Source: a bacterium
GTDB lineage: Bacteria > UBP14 > UBA6098 > 4484-93
Direction of reading: 5' to 3'
Length of the DNA stretch: 22,122 nt
Assembly (NCBI GenBank): GCA_021158465.1
Contig: JAGGUN010000050.1
Coordinates: forward strand, 1 to 22,122
Part shown: one piece after another, positions 14,843 to 22,122 of the stretch
Position numbering within the stretch: position 1 is the stretch's first letter
How the letters are laid out: the number at the start of each line of letters is the position of its first letter
Notes under the pieces: generated by a model
What the model saw: only the letters and a program-made list of their open reading frames with translations
Told to the model about the DNA's origin: nothing
The model's database searches: none
Made by a program: the position numbers and the translations under genes

Positions 14843-15758
14843 TTATCTCTCTATGTCCGACGATGAGCTTGCATCGCTTATTATCGAAGAGAAGAAGAAA
14901 AAGGGTATAGTTATCCTTGCTCATAACTACCAGCGTTTGGAGATACAGAAGCTTGCCGACTATGTCGGAGATTCGCTCGAGCTTTCCCGAATTGCGGCGA
15001 AGGTTCCTGCTCAAACGATCGTCTTTGCAGGTGTTATGTTTATGGCTGAGACGGCTAAGATTCTTGCGCCCGAGAAGAAGATTCTTATACCAGACAAGGA
15101 AGCCGGTTGCCCACTTGCTGAGAGCATAACCGCAGACCAGCTACGGGAATTGAGGACGAAATACCCCAACAGGGTTGTGGTATCCTATGTCAACACGACG
15201 GCGGATATAAAGTCTTTATCCGATGTTGTCTGCACATCTGCCAACGCTGTTAAGGTGGTTGAGCATCTTGATGGGGAGAAGATAATATTTGTTCCCGATA
15301 GAAACCTTGGCGACTGGGTGAAGAGATGCACGGGCGCCGATATGATAATCTGGCAGGGGTCATGCTATGTGCATGAGCGGTTCACCGTGGAGGATGTGGA
15401 GCGGGCGAAGAAGCTCCACCCTGATGCCGCCGTTCTCGTTCACCCGGAGGCACCACCGGATGTTGTCGCTCTCGCTGACCTCGTGGCATCGACAAGCGGA
15501 ATGTATAAATTTGTCCAGGAGAAAAGGGTTCCTGCTATAATCGGCACAGAAGTAGGGCTTATGGAAAGGATAAGACACGAGATACAGGATAGTAAGGTTT
15601 ATCCCCTGAAAGATGATGCCATCTGCAAGACGATGAAATATACCACACTACCAAAGCTTGCAAGAAGTGTGAGAGAAGAGCTTTTTGAGGTCACCGTTCC
15701 TGAGGATGTAAGGGAGAGGGCTGTTTCGGCTGTCCGCAGAATGACGGAGATGGTGTAA
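14829..15758 (+). CDS. nadA: Quinolinate synthase
   Basis: Condenses iminoaspartate with dihydroxyacetone phosphate to form quinolinate, the second step of de novo NAD synthesis, using an oxygen-sensitive [4Fe-4S] cluster. The 309 residues contain ILAHNYQ (29-35), GDSLELSR, the three cluster cysteines Cys94 (EAGCPLAES), Cys179 (WQGSCYVHE) and Cys266 (AICKTMKYTTL), and YVNTTADIK (120-128). The length suits the compact NadA form. The ATG at 14829 overlaps the end of lpxK by 14 bases and has GGAGGAGAAG upstream; a frame opening 42 bases earlier exists but adds sequence foreign to the family. The stop overlaps the nadB start by one base (TAATG). Confidence 0.97.
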   Translation: MGYNDYLSMSDDELASLIIEEKKKKGIVILAHNYQRLEIQKLADYVGDSLELSRIAAKVPAQTIVFAGVMFMAETAKILAPEKKILIPDKEAGCPLAESITADQLRELRTKYPNRVVVSYVNTTADIKSLSDVVCTSANAVKVVEHLDGEKIIFVPDRNLGDWVKRCTGADMIIWQGSCYVHERFTVEDVERAKKLHPDAAVLVHPEAPPDVVALADLVASTSGMYKFVQEKRVPAIIGTEVGLMERIRHEIQDSKVYPLKDDAICKTMKYTTLPKLARSVREELFEVTVPEDVRERAVSAVRRMTEMV

Positions 15759-17359
15759 TGGAAAAGCGGTATGACATTCTCGTTATAGGTAGCGGAGTTG
15801 CAGGGCTATTCTTTGCACTCAAGCTTGCGGATCGCTTCAAGATTCTCGTTGTCACAAAGGGGCAGGCAACAGTCTCCAATACATACTATGCTCAGGGTGG
15901 TATAGCTGCCCCTATCGGTGAGGACGATTCGGTGGAGCTGCACATTCAGGATACCCTCGATGCAGGTAGAGGGTTATCGAAGGAGCCCGTCGTTCGAAGG
16001 ATTATCTCATACGCCGCGCAGGGAATAAAGGAACTTATTGATATGGGTGTTCAGTTTACTGAAGCAGACTCAAACCTGGAGCTTGGCAAGGAAGGTGGGC
16101 ATTCGAGGAAACGGATAGTCCATGTTGGGGATTTCACGGGCAAAGTCATCGAGGAGAAGATGGTTGAGCTTGCCCGCAACCACCCCAATATAGATATATT
16201 CGAGAATTCATTCGCCGTTGACCTCATTACCCAGCATCATCTGCGTATCCCCGAGTCGAGGAAGAGGAAGGAGCCTATCCGCTGTTTCGGTGCCTATGTG
16301 CTTGACACCAAAGCGGGAGAGATAAACACTGTCCTTGCCCAGTACACGCTGCTTGCCTCAGGAGGTTGTGGTAGGGTATATTTCCACACGACAAACCCGC
16401 CTGTTGCCACAGGGGATGGCGTCGCAATGGCTTTTCGCGCGGGTGCAAGGGTGGCTAATATGGAGTTCATCCAGTTCCATCCGACCAAGCTCTACAACCC
16501 TTCTGACCCTGTTCCGTTTCTCATATCGGAGACTGTTAGGGGAGAAGGAGGAGTTTTGCGCAGAAAGGATGGCTCCACTTTTATGGAGATGTATAACCCG
16601 AAGCGTGAGCTTGCGCCGAGGGACATCGTTGCCAGAGCGATAGACCATGAGCTGAAATCAACGGGGGATCCTTGTGTCTATCTGGATGTAACGCATCTTG
16701 ACAAGGATTTTGTCAGAAAACGGTTTCCAGCTATCTACGAGCATTGCCTGTCCATCGGGATAGATATAACAAAGGACTGGATACCTGTTGTTCCAGCGGC
16801 GCACTATATGTGTGGCGGTGTTATGGTCGATGAGAACGGGAGAACAGATATTGAGAACCTCTACGCATCTGGTGAGGTTGCATATACAGGGTTGCACGGG
16901 GCGAACAGGCTTGCTTCAAATTCCCTTCTCGAGGCACTCGCACTCTCTCACTTCGCTGCAGAGGATATAAAGCAGAGGTTCGGTTCTGTCGAGGGTTTCC
17001 CTCCTGTTCCGTCGTGGGACACATCGGGGGTGTTCGATTCGCACGAATGGGTGGTTATCTCGCATGACAGGCTGGAGCTGGAGCATATTATGTGGGACTA
17101 TGTCGGAATAGTCCGCTCGGATAAACGGCTGAATATGGCCAGGGAGCGGGTAGAGAAGATATCGAGCGAGGTGCGTGATTTCTATGCCAAAAACCCTGTC
17201 AGACAGGAACTCGCTGAGCTGAGGAACCTCGTCTCCGTTGCAGAGCTTATTATCCTCTCGGCACTGGCACGAAAAGAGTCGAGGGGACTGCACTACAATG
17301 TCAACTACCCCTACCAAAGCGAGAAGTTCAAGAAAGAGACAATACTGAAAGCATTTTGA
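15758..17359 (+). CDS. nadB: L-aspartate oxidase
   Basis: FAD enzyme that oxidises L-aspartate to iminoaspartate, handing the unstable product to NadA. The 533-residue protein has the N-terminal GSGVAG dinucleotide fold (11-16), TYYAQGGIAAP, the fumarate-reductase-like segments NPPVATGDGVAMAFRAGA and MEFIQFHPT, active-site SETVRGEGGVLR and LAPRDIVARAID, and the FAD motif SGEVAYTGLHGANRLASNSL. A C-terminal helical domain (about 425-533) follows, as in NadB rather than in succinate dehydrogenase flavoproteins, and no iron-sulfur partner subunit is nearby. It starts at the last base of the nadA stop codon. The third enzyme of the pathway, nadC, is not in the window. Confidence 0.97.
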   Translation: MEKRYDILVIGSGVAGLFFALKLADRFKILVVTKGQATVSNTYYAQGGIAAPIGEDDSVELHIQDTLDAGRGLSKEPVVRRIISYAAQGIKELIDMGVQFTEADSNLELGKEGGHSRKRIVHVGDFTGKVIEEKMVELARNHPNIDIFENSFAVDLITQHHLRIPESRKRKEPIRCFGAYVLDTKAGEINTVLAQYTLLASGGCGRVYFHTTNPPVATGDGVAMAFRAGARVANMEFIQFHPTKLYNPSDPVPFLISETVRGEGGVLRRKDGSTFMEMYNPKRELAPRDIVARAIDHELKSTGDPCVYLDVTHLDKDFVRKRFPAIYEHCLSIGIDITKDWIPVVPAAHYMCGGVMVDENGRTDIENLYASGEVAYTGLHGANRLASNSLLEALALSHFAAEDIKQRFGSVEGFPPVPSWDTSGVFDSHEWVVISHDRLELEHIMWDYVGIVRSDKRLNMARERVEKISSEVRDFYAKNPVRQELAELRNLVSVAELIILSALARKESRGLHYNVNYPYQSEKFKKETILKAF

Positions 17360-17373
17360 GGAAGACTGATACC

Positions 17374-18912
17374 GTGTCCTGGGAAAGGGTCGTCATTTTT
17401 GATTTTGGCTCACAATATACCCAGCTTATCGCCCGCAGGATAAGAGAAAATAAGGTGTTTGCCGAAATAGTGCCGTACAATACACCGATAGAGGCGATAG
17501 ACAGAAAGCATCTTATTGGGATAATACTTTCCGGTGGTCCTGCGACCGTTTTGAGAGAGGATAGTCCAAAGATCGGGAAAGAGGTTTTTGCTCTCGGTCT
17601 CCCTGTGCTCGGAATATGCTATGGGATGCAGCTTATGGCATATCTGCTTGGTGGAAGGCTCACCTCGTCCATAACAAGGGAATATGGCAGGGCTCGATTT
17701 CGCATCAAGAGAAGCTCTTCTCTCTTTGAGGGGGTGCCAGATAGTTCCATCGTGTGGATGAGTCACGGCGACAGTGTCGAGACCGTTCCCGATGGCTTTG
17801 TCGTCACAGGTGAAACAGATACTCTCCCTGTCGCTTCGTTTGAGGAACCAGAAAGGTTGCTCTTTGGGCTTCAGTTCCATCCGGAGGTCGCCCATACCGA
17901 GTTCGGAAGCAGGATCATCGAGAACTTCCTTGTTCGTATCTGCCACGCCAAGCAGGATTATACCCCCGAATCGTTTGTCGAGCGCACGGTCGATAGGATA
18001 AGAGAAGAGGTAGGGGACAGGAAGCTGATTATGGCTGTTTCTGGTGGAGTTGATTCCACCGTGGCTGCTGTTCTTATCCATAAGGCAATCGGCGAGCGAC
18101 TTGTTCCTCTCTTCGTTGACAACGGACTCCTCCGTGAGGGTGAGGCTACCGATGTCTTGGATACATTCCGTAGCACACTGTCTATTCCGGTGAAGTTTAT
18201 CGATGCGTCCGATAGGTTTCTTACCAATCTGTCCGGTATCTGTGACCCTGAGGAGAAGCGGAAGGTTATCGGGCGCACATTCATCGAGGTTTTTGAGGAG
18301 GTGGCAAGCTCTATACCTGGCGTTTGCTGTCTCGGGCAGGGGACACTGTATCCCGACCTGATAGAATCTGTCTCATTCCGTGGACCGTCGGCAACGATCA
18401 AGAGCCACCACAATGTCGGTGGACTGCCGGAGCGTATGAAGCTTAAGCTCGTCGAGCCTCTGAGAGAGCTTTTTAAGGATGAGGTGCGCGCGGTGGGGAG
18501 AAGCCTCGGAATACCGAGAGCTGTTCTTATGCGTCATCCGTTCCCGGGTCCTGGGTTAGCCGTGAGGATAATCGGAGAGGTCACCAAAGATAGACTTGAC
18601 ATTCTGAGGAAGGTTGATAATATATTTATCCAAGCCCTGAAGGATGATGGGCTATATGACGAGGTTTGGCAGGCTTTTGCTGTTCTCTTGCCCGTTTGCT
18701 CTGTCGGAGTGATGGGGGATAAGAGGAGCTATGGAAACTCTGTGGTTCTGCGGGCTGTTGTGAGTCAGGACGGAATGACAGCGGACTGGGCGCATCTCCC
18801 GTACGACTTCTTGGCGATGGTCTCTGGGAAGATAATCAACAGCGTGAAGGAGGTGAATAGGGTAGTATACGATATCAGTTCTAAACCACCAAGCACGATA
18901 GAGTGGGAATAA
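17374..18912 (+). CDS. guaA: GMP synthase (glutamine-hydrolysing)
   Basis: Converts XMP to GMP using ATP and glutamine. Residues about 5-190 form the class I glutamine amidotransferase, with nucleophile Cys82 in GICYGMQ and the His169/Glu171 pair in QFHPEVAHTE. The ATP-pyrophosphatase domain follows, with the PP-loop SGGVDS at 223-228. The C-terminal dimerisation domain ends in PPSTIEWE, the family's usual terminus. I chose GTG at 17374, giving 512 residues, because GAGGAAG lies 9 bases upstream; TTG at 17356, overlapping the nadB stop, is the other option. The gap to nadB is 14 bases, and the next gene begins 11 bases after its stop. Confidence 0.97.
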   Translation: MSWERVVIFDFGSQYTQLIARRIRENKVFAEIVPYNTPIEAIDRKHLIGIILSGGPATVLREDSPKIGKEVFALGLPVLGICYGMQLMAYLLGGRLTSSITREYGRARFRIKRSSSLFEGVPDSSIVWMSHGDSVETVPDGFVVTGETDTLPVASFEEPERLLFGLQFHPEVAHTEFGSRIIENFLVRICHAKQDYTPESFVERTVDRIREEVGDRKLIMAVSGGVDSTVAAVLIHKAIGERLVPLFVDNGLLREGEATDVLDTFRSTLSIPVKFIDASDRFLTNLSGICDPEEKRKVIGRTFIEVFEEVASSIPGVCCLGQGTLYPDLIESVSFRGPSATIKSHHNVGGLPERMKLKLVEPLRELFKDEVRAVGRSLGIPRAVLMRHPFPGPGLAVRIIGEVTKDRLDILRKVDNIFIQALKDDGLYDEVWQAFAVLLPVCSVGVMGDKRSYGNSVVLRAVVSQDGMTADWAHLPYDFLAMVSGKIINSVKEVNRVVYDISSKPPSTIEWE

Positions 18913-18923
18913 GGAGGCAGGTT

Positions 18924-20786
18924 ATGATACCCGACAGTGCAAACTCCGATGAGATGTTATCCGATTCCGCCAGATACTCAAATTTTATGTATCAGCTCAT
19001 CGAGCAGGATATCCCGTTTAAGGTATGGGAGAGCATCATTGTTTATGTCCTGAAAGACCGTTCGCCTATCAACATCGAGGATCTCTACGATGAGATAACA
19101 GACCGTTTTAAGTTGAAGCAGGAATTTTTCCGACTGCAGTTCGATAGGGCGCTCGCAAGCCTCGAGAAGTCGGGCGTTGTTGAGTTCTCTGGTGCGAAGG
19201 CGCTCAAGGAGGTCTCGCTTGTCGAGACAGAGGTGGGTGTCCACAAAGGGATAGATGTGGTAGGAAGGCTCTCGCATCTCACCGAAAGGATCATTAGGAT
19301 AGTTGGGAAATATGTTCCGGACATAGCGGATAAGGAGGAGCTGCGGGATGCTGTTATGCTTATGTGGTTCAATCTGTTCAGAAACTACGGAGCGATCATA
19401 GCCAGATATTTCAGCAAGGACGGTTTGACGGATGAAGAGCAGAACAGGTTCGGTAGCCTGAGCGACCTTCTCCGTAGCTGTGTGCAAATAGATGACCGTA
19501 GGGTCTCCTCCCATATTCGGGAGATTGCATCGGATGTAGCCGATTCCTTGAATGAACAGGATGTTGAGCTTATATTTGAACTGCTCAAAGGCTACACATT
19601 GTATACCTTATTCGGCTACTCTGATGTGGCTGATAATGTTGTGAAAGAGCGTGTTGAAGGGGGGAGACTCCTCCTCGACACAAATATCCTTTTCCCGCTT
19701 GTGCTTGAATATCATCGGAAGCATCCGTTTGTAAAGGGGCTTTTGGATGTCTGTTCACGCTATAATATAAAGGTCTTTGTGCTTGAGGAAACGGTGAACG
19801 AGCTTTCGAGGGCTATGCGCCGTCGGATGCGCTATCGCAATATCTCTCCCGATGTGGATTTCAAGATTATATACGAGCGCCGTGTCGACGATGATATGAT
19901 AGACTCCTACTACAACTATGTTCAGCAGGAGGAATCGCCGTTTTCCTGGGAGGAGTATCTCCGCTGGTATATGGAGAACGCCGAGAGGTTTCTGTCCGAC
20001 TACGGTGTCGAGATTATAAAAGAGATGCCAGAGGATTTTTGTGTCAAGTTCACTTGTGAGGTTGCATCCGCGACGAAGAGGCGGGGGAGGCTTGTTAGAG
20101 GTGTGTGGATCGAGCGCCCCAAGGCAAAGGATGAGGTGGACCACGACGCAAAGCTGCTATCATTGATCGACTACTGGCGGAGAAAGGAACGCGGAAACTC
20201 CGGTAAGTACTGGCTTATCACCTGGGACAAGTATCTTTTAAAGGGCGACGATATCATATTTGACCGATGGTTCCATTTTCGTGGTCGCAGGATGGCTATC
20301 CGTCCGGAGGACTGGATTGCCTACTTCTCTATCCCGCAGGCTCCGACAGCGGAAGGGAAAAAGGCGTTCCTCGATTTCCTCTCATCCGAACTGTTCGAGG
20401 TGACAAGGCAGTCTATCCCTGCTACATTTATAAATGCTCTATCTCGCCCGACTGTTCTCAGATTGTCTAAGGAAGAGCCAGAAGCCGTGATAGCATTTAC
20501 CGAAAACTACCTGACAGACCATATCATACGAAAGGAGATATTCGAGCTATCCACAGAGAATGGTATGGAGGAAAAGATAGAGCAGATACTCACCCGCTTC
20601 ATCGATAAGGTGAAGAAACAGAAGATATTTGAGGAACGCTCCCCCTCCGGGGATAGAAATCTCCTGCACTTCGCAGGCAAAACATATCCGATCCCCAGAG
20701 GTTCTAATGCGAAGCTTGTAGGACTCGGTGTAGGGATAGGGGTTGCAATAGGGATAGCGATAGGACTAATCTTGACCCTAATATAG
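18924..20786 (+). CDS. Tail-anchored PIN-domain protein of unknown function (putative RNase)
   Basis: I do not recognise a named family for this 620-residue protein. Residues about 30-100 look like a winged-helix or similar small helical domain (PINIEDLYDEI, then LDRALASLEKSGVVEF-like pattern). Residues 110-240 are helical. From 246 the chain shows PIN nuclease signatures: LLLDTN at 249-254 (Asp252), EETVNEL at 288-294 (Glu293), VDHDAKLL at 405-412 (Asp406/Asp408) and LITWDKYLL at 431-439 (Asp435), the four acidic positions expected around a PIN metal site, with a roughly 110-residue insertion between the second and third. A charged segment (about 480-590) leads to a single Gly-rich membrane helix at 598-620 ending in GLILTLI. 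The topology is probably a cytoplasmic body with a C-terminal anchor. ATG at 18924 has AAGGAGG; the longer GTG at 18903 would overlap guaA. No antitoxin-like partner is adjacent. Confidence 0.75.
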   Translation: MIPDSANSDEMLSDSARYSNFMYQLIEQDIPFKVWESIIVYVLKDRSPINIEDLYDEITDRFKLKQEFFRLQFDRALASLEKSGVVEFSGAKALKEVSLVETEVGVHKGIDVVGRLSHLTERIIRIVGKYVPDIADKEELRDAVMLMWFNLFRNYGAIIARYFSKDGLTDEEQNRFGSLSDLLRSCVQIDDRRVSSHIREIASDVADSLNEQDVELIFELLKGYTLYTLFGYSDVADNVVKERVEGGRLLLDTNILFPLVLEYHRKHPFVKGLLDVCSRYNIKVFVLEETVNELSRAMRRRMRYRNISPDVDFKIIYERRVDDDMIDSYYNYVQQEESPFSWEEYLRWYMENAERFLSDYGVEIIKEMPEDFCVKFTCEVASATKRRGRLVRGVWIERPKAKDEVDHDAKLLSLIDYWRRKERGNSGKYWLITWDKYLLKGDDIIFDRWFHFRGRRMAIRPEDWIAYFSIPQAPTAEGKKAFLDFLSSELFEVTRQSIPATFINALSRPTVLRLSKEEPEAVIAFTENYLTDHIIRKEIFELSTENGMEEKIEQILTRFIDKVKKQKIFEERSPSGDRNLLHFAGKTYPIPRGSNAKLVGLGVGIGVAIGIAIGLILTLI

Positions 20787-22115
20787 ATGAAAAAAAATCA
20801 TCTCTTTCCTTTTTTGCCCTTTGGATTAAGTCCGTTCGTTGGTTGTTCATTCAATCACCGATTGTTAGCTCTCTTTCTCTTTTTATTGAGCCTCTCTTGT
20901 GCTGCAACTCGTCCGCCGAAGAAGGAGGAAAGGCATCCACCAAGCACCGAGCGGATAAGCTTTATATGGAGCGAGGACTTCCCTGATTCCGTCTCTATTA
21001 CACTCCCGCTTTCCTCTCCGCTTACAGGGGATATTTGCCTCTTTGACTCCAGTGTCGAGCAACGGATAAAGTTCTCCTACTTCGAGCAAAAGAACCCCAA
21101 TATCCTTATCCTCCAGGACTGTTCAGCGAGCGGCAGGGAGTCTCTTCCAAAGAGCAACAGGATAATAGAAGCAATTGCAAGTGAGCTCTCTTTCAGGAAG
21201 ATCGGACTTATACGCTTTGCGAAGGATATAGTCGTTATCTCGCCCCTGACATCGAATAGGGAAGAGTTCTTAGCCAAACTCCCAAAGGGGAAGTATCCTT
21301 CTCCCGATGGGACAGAGATAAAGCAAGCAGTTGGGTATGCAATCGGTTTGCTCGAGAAGGAGAGGTCTGGCGAGAGGATAATCCTGCTTTTCTCCGATGG
21401 AAACCAGAGACCAGACCAAGATTTCACACCAGAGTTATCCCGTGCAAACGAGACGGGGGTAAGGCTCTTCGTGATAGGGGTCGGTCCGACACAAACAGCT
21501 ATTCTGTTTCCGCTTGCCACCTTGTCTGATGGCTTTTTCGTGGAGACAAGGTCGCTTGTTCCTGAGCTTGCCGCAAGGATTATCAAGAACGGTATCCGAC
21601 GGTTCGTATATATCCAATACACACCGACCAATCAGGATAGGGGGCTGCATACGGTTCTGATCGAGCAGAGGGATTCAACGGACCGGGTTGTTAGGAAGTA
21701 TGTCGGCTCATACATACCGCCTGAAGTAGAACAGGTTGCAGGGGCGAAGCCGTTTTCCTTCCAGCCGTCGCGCTTTGTTATCCCGTTTGTTGAGCGGGAT
21801 AACTACGAGATACTTCGTATTGCTATCCCTATCCTCGATAGCATAGTTGCACTTATCAACTCGTCCCCAGAGAGCATTCTGGTCGAATGCGAGTTCGATG
21901 GTTACACCTGTGACCTCGGAACTGATGAGCATAATCTCTGGTTGTCAGAGATGCGGGCGAACTCTGTCAAGCGGTATATAGAAGAGCATACATCGGTAGG
22001 GATTGTATCTGTTGTTCATTCCTGGGGAGAGAAGTTCCCGCTTGTTGAGAATTCAGATGAGGAGAGCCGTAGAAAGAACCGCCGTGTCGAGGTAAAACTG
22101 TCCGCATTGAGGTGA
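20787..22115 (+). CDS. Lipoprotein with von Willebrand A domain fused to an OmpA-like domain
   Basis: A 442-residue envelope protein of unknown role. The start ATG directly follows the stop of the PIN gene (TAGATG), with no separate ribosome binding site, so the two are translationally coupled. A hydrophobic run RLLALFLFLLSLS ends at Cys38, a probable lipidation site; FVGC at 17-20 is a second possible lipobox. The vWA domain (about 105-275) keeps the MIDAS metal site: DCSAS (Asp111, Ser113, Ser115), Thr176 and Asp204 in FSDG. The C-terminal part (about 325-440) resembles OmpA/MotB peptidoglycan-binding domains: CEFDGYTCDLGTD, NLWLSEMRANSVKRYI and KNRRVEVKL. The usual GHTD is replaced by GYTCD, while the conserved Arg390 of the RA motif remains. 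It probably sits in the outer membrane facing the periplasm and touching peptidoglycan. Seven bases of window follow its stop. Confidence 0.85.
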   Translation: MKKNHLFPFLPFGLSPFVGCSFNHRLLALFLFLLSLSCAATRPPKKEERHPPSTERISFIWSEDFPDSVSITLPLSSPLTGDICLFDSSVEQRIKFSYFEQKNPNILILQDCSASGRESLPKSNRIIEAIASELSFRKIGLIRFAKDIVVISPLTSNREEFLAKLPKGKYPSPDGTEIKQAVGYAIGLLEKERSGERIILLFSDGNQRPDQDFTPELSRANETGVRLFVIGVGPTQTAILFPLATLSDGFFVETRSLVPELAARIIKNGIRRFVYIQYTPTNQDRGLHTVLIEQRDSTDRVVRKYVGSYIPPEVEQVAGAKPFSFQPSRFVIPFVERDNYEILRIAIPILDSIVALINSSPESILVECEFDGYTCDLGTDEHNLWLSEMRANSVKRYIEEHTSVGIVSVVHSWGEKFPLVENSDEESRRKNRRVEVKLSALR

Positions 22116-22122
22116 GATTTGG

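Noticed and set aside
17410-18081. 223-codon open frame on the minus strand inside guaA
   Set aside because: Fully antisense to a textbook guaA; its protein shows no domain and has no ribosome binding site. It is a shadow of biased codon use.
21077-21631. 184-codon minus-strand open frame inside the vWA-OmpA gene
   Set aside because: Antisense to intact MIDAS motifs; Ser/Pro-rich shadow translation without family features.
18924-22115. Toxin-antitoxin or CRISPR-linked defence module for the PIN and vWA genes
   Set aside because: No small antitoxin, no repeat array and no nuclease or helicase partner nearby; both genes sit in a housekeeping operon and the vWA protein is an envelope lipoprotein rather than a cytoplasmic MoxR/vWA partner.

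Overview
The window looks like a chromosomal piece of a diderm (Gram-negative) bacterium of the FCB-like uncultured lineages (WOR-3/Stahlbacteria, Cloacimonadota or a similar group). The basis is an lpxK gene for lipid A, two secreted proteins ending in a type A 'YPNPFN' C-terminal sorting domain, a lipoprotein with an OmpA-like domain, strong AAGGAGG ribosome binding sites, and frequent ATA/AGA/AGG codons. The taxonomic placement is an inference. No rRNA, tRNA, CRISPR array or complete mobile element is visible. Gene density is high and no gene-free stretch exceeds about 155 bases.

Left arm (1-4974, all minus strand). Reading in the direction of transcription: an XRE-family regulator, accD (fatty acid synthesis), an M16 zinc peptidase, dut, a NodB-type polysaccharide deacetylase and truA. 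The last four are tightly spaced or overlapping, which suggests an operon. After truA comes an AT-rich, edge-truncated DNA methyltransferase that looks like an accessory gene.

Middle (4975-8704). The XRE gene and lpd (dihydrolipoamide dehydrogenase) diverge from a 134-base region. It holds two face-to-face promoters whose -35 boxes lie in a perfect 9-bp inverted repeat. lpd is followed by an orphan ECF-transporter subunit (EcfT) and a small two-segment membrane protein. The small gene converges, with a 4-base overlap, on a KamA-family radical SAM/PLP enzyme on the minus strand.

Secreted proteins (8860-13846). A secreted BNR/Asp-box protein (minus) and a 959-residue secreted protein with three GGPD-type domains (plus) diverge from a shared 154-base promoter region. 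Both end in the same type of sorting domain and are probably exported to the cell surface or medium.

Right arm (10967-22115, plus strand). The second secreted protein, lpxK, nadA, nadB, guaA, a PIN-domain protein with a C-terminal membrane anchor, and a vWA-OmpA lipoprotein run head to tail with gaps of at most about 11 bases or with overlaps. They look like one long transcription unit joining envelope genes (lpxK, OmpA-like lipoprotein) with NAD and GMP synthesis. The last two genes have no assigned function and are the most novel-looking part of the window: a tail-anchored putative nuclease translationally coupled to an outer-membrane vWA-OmpA fusion.
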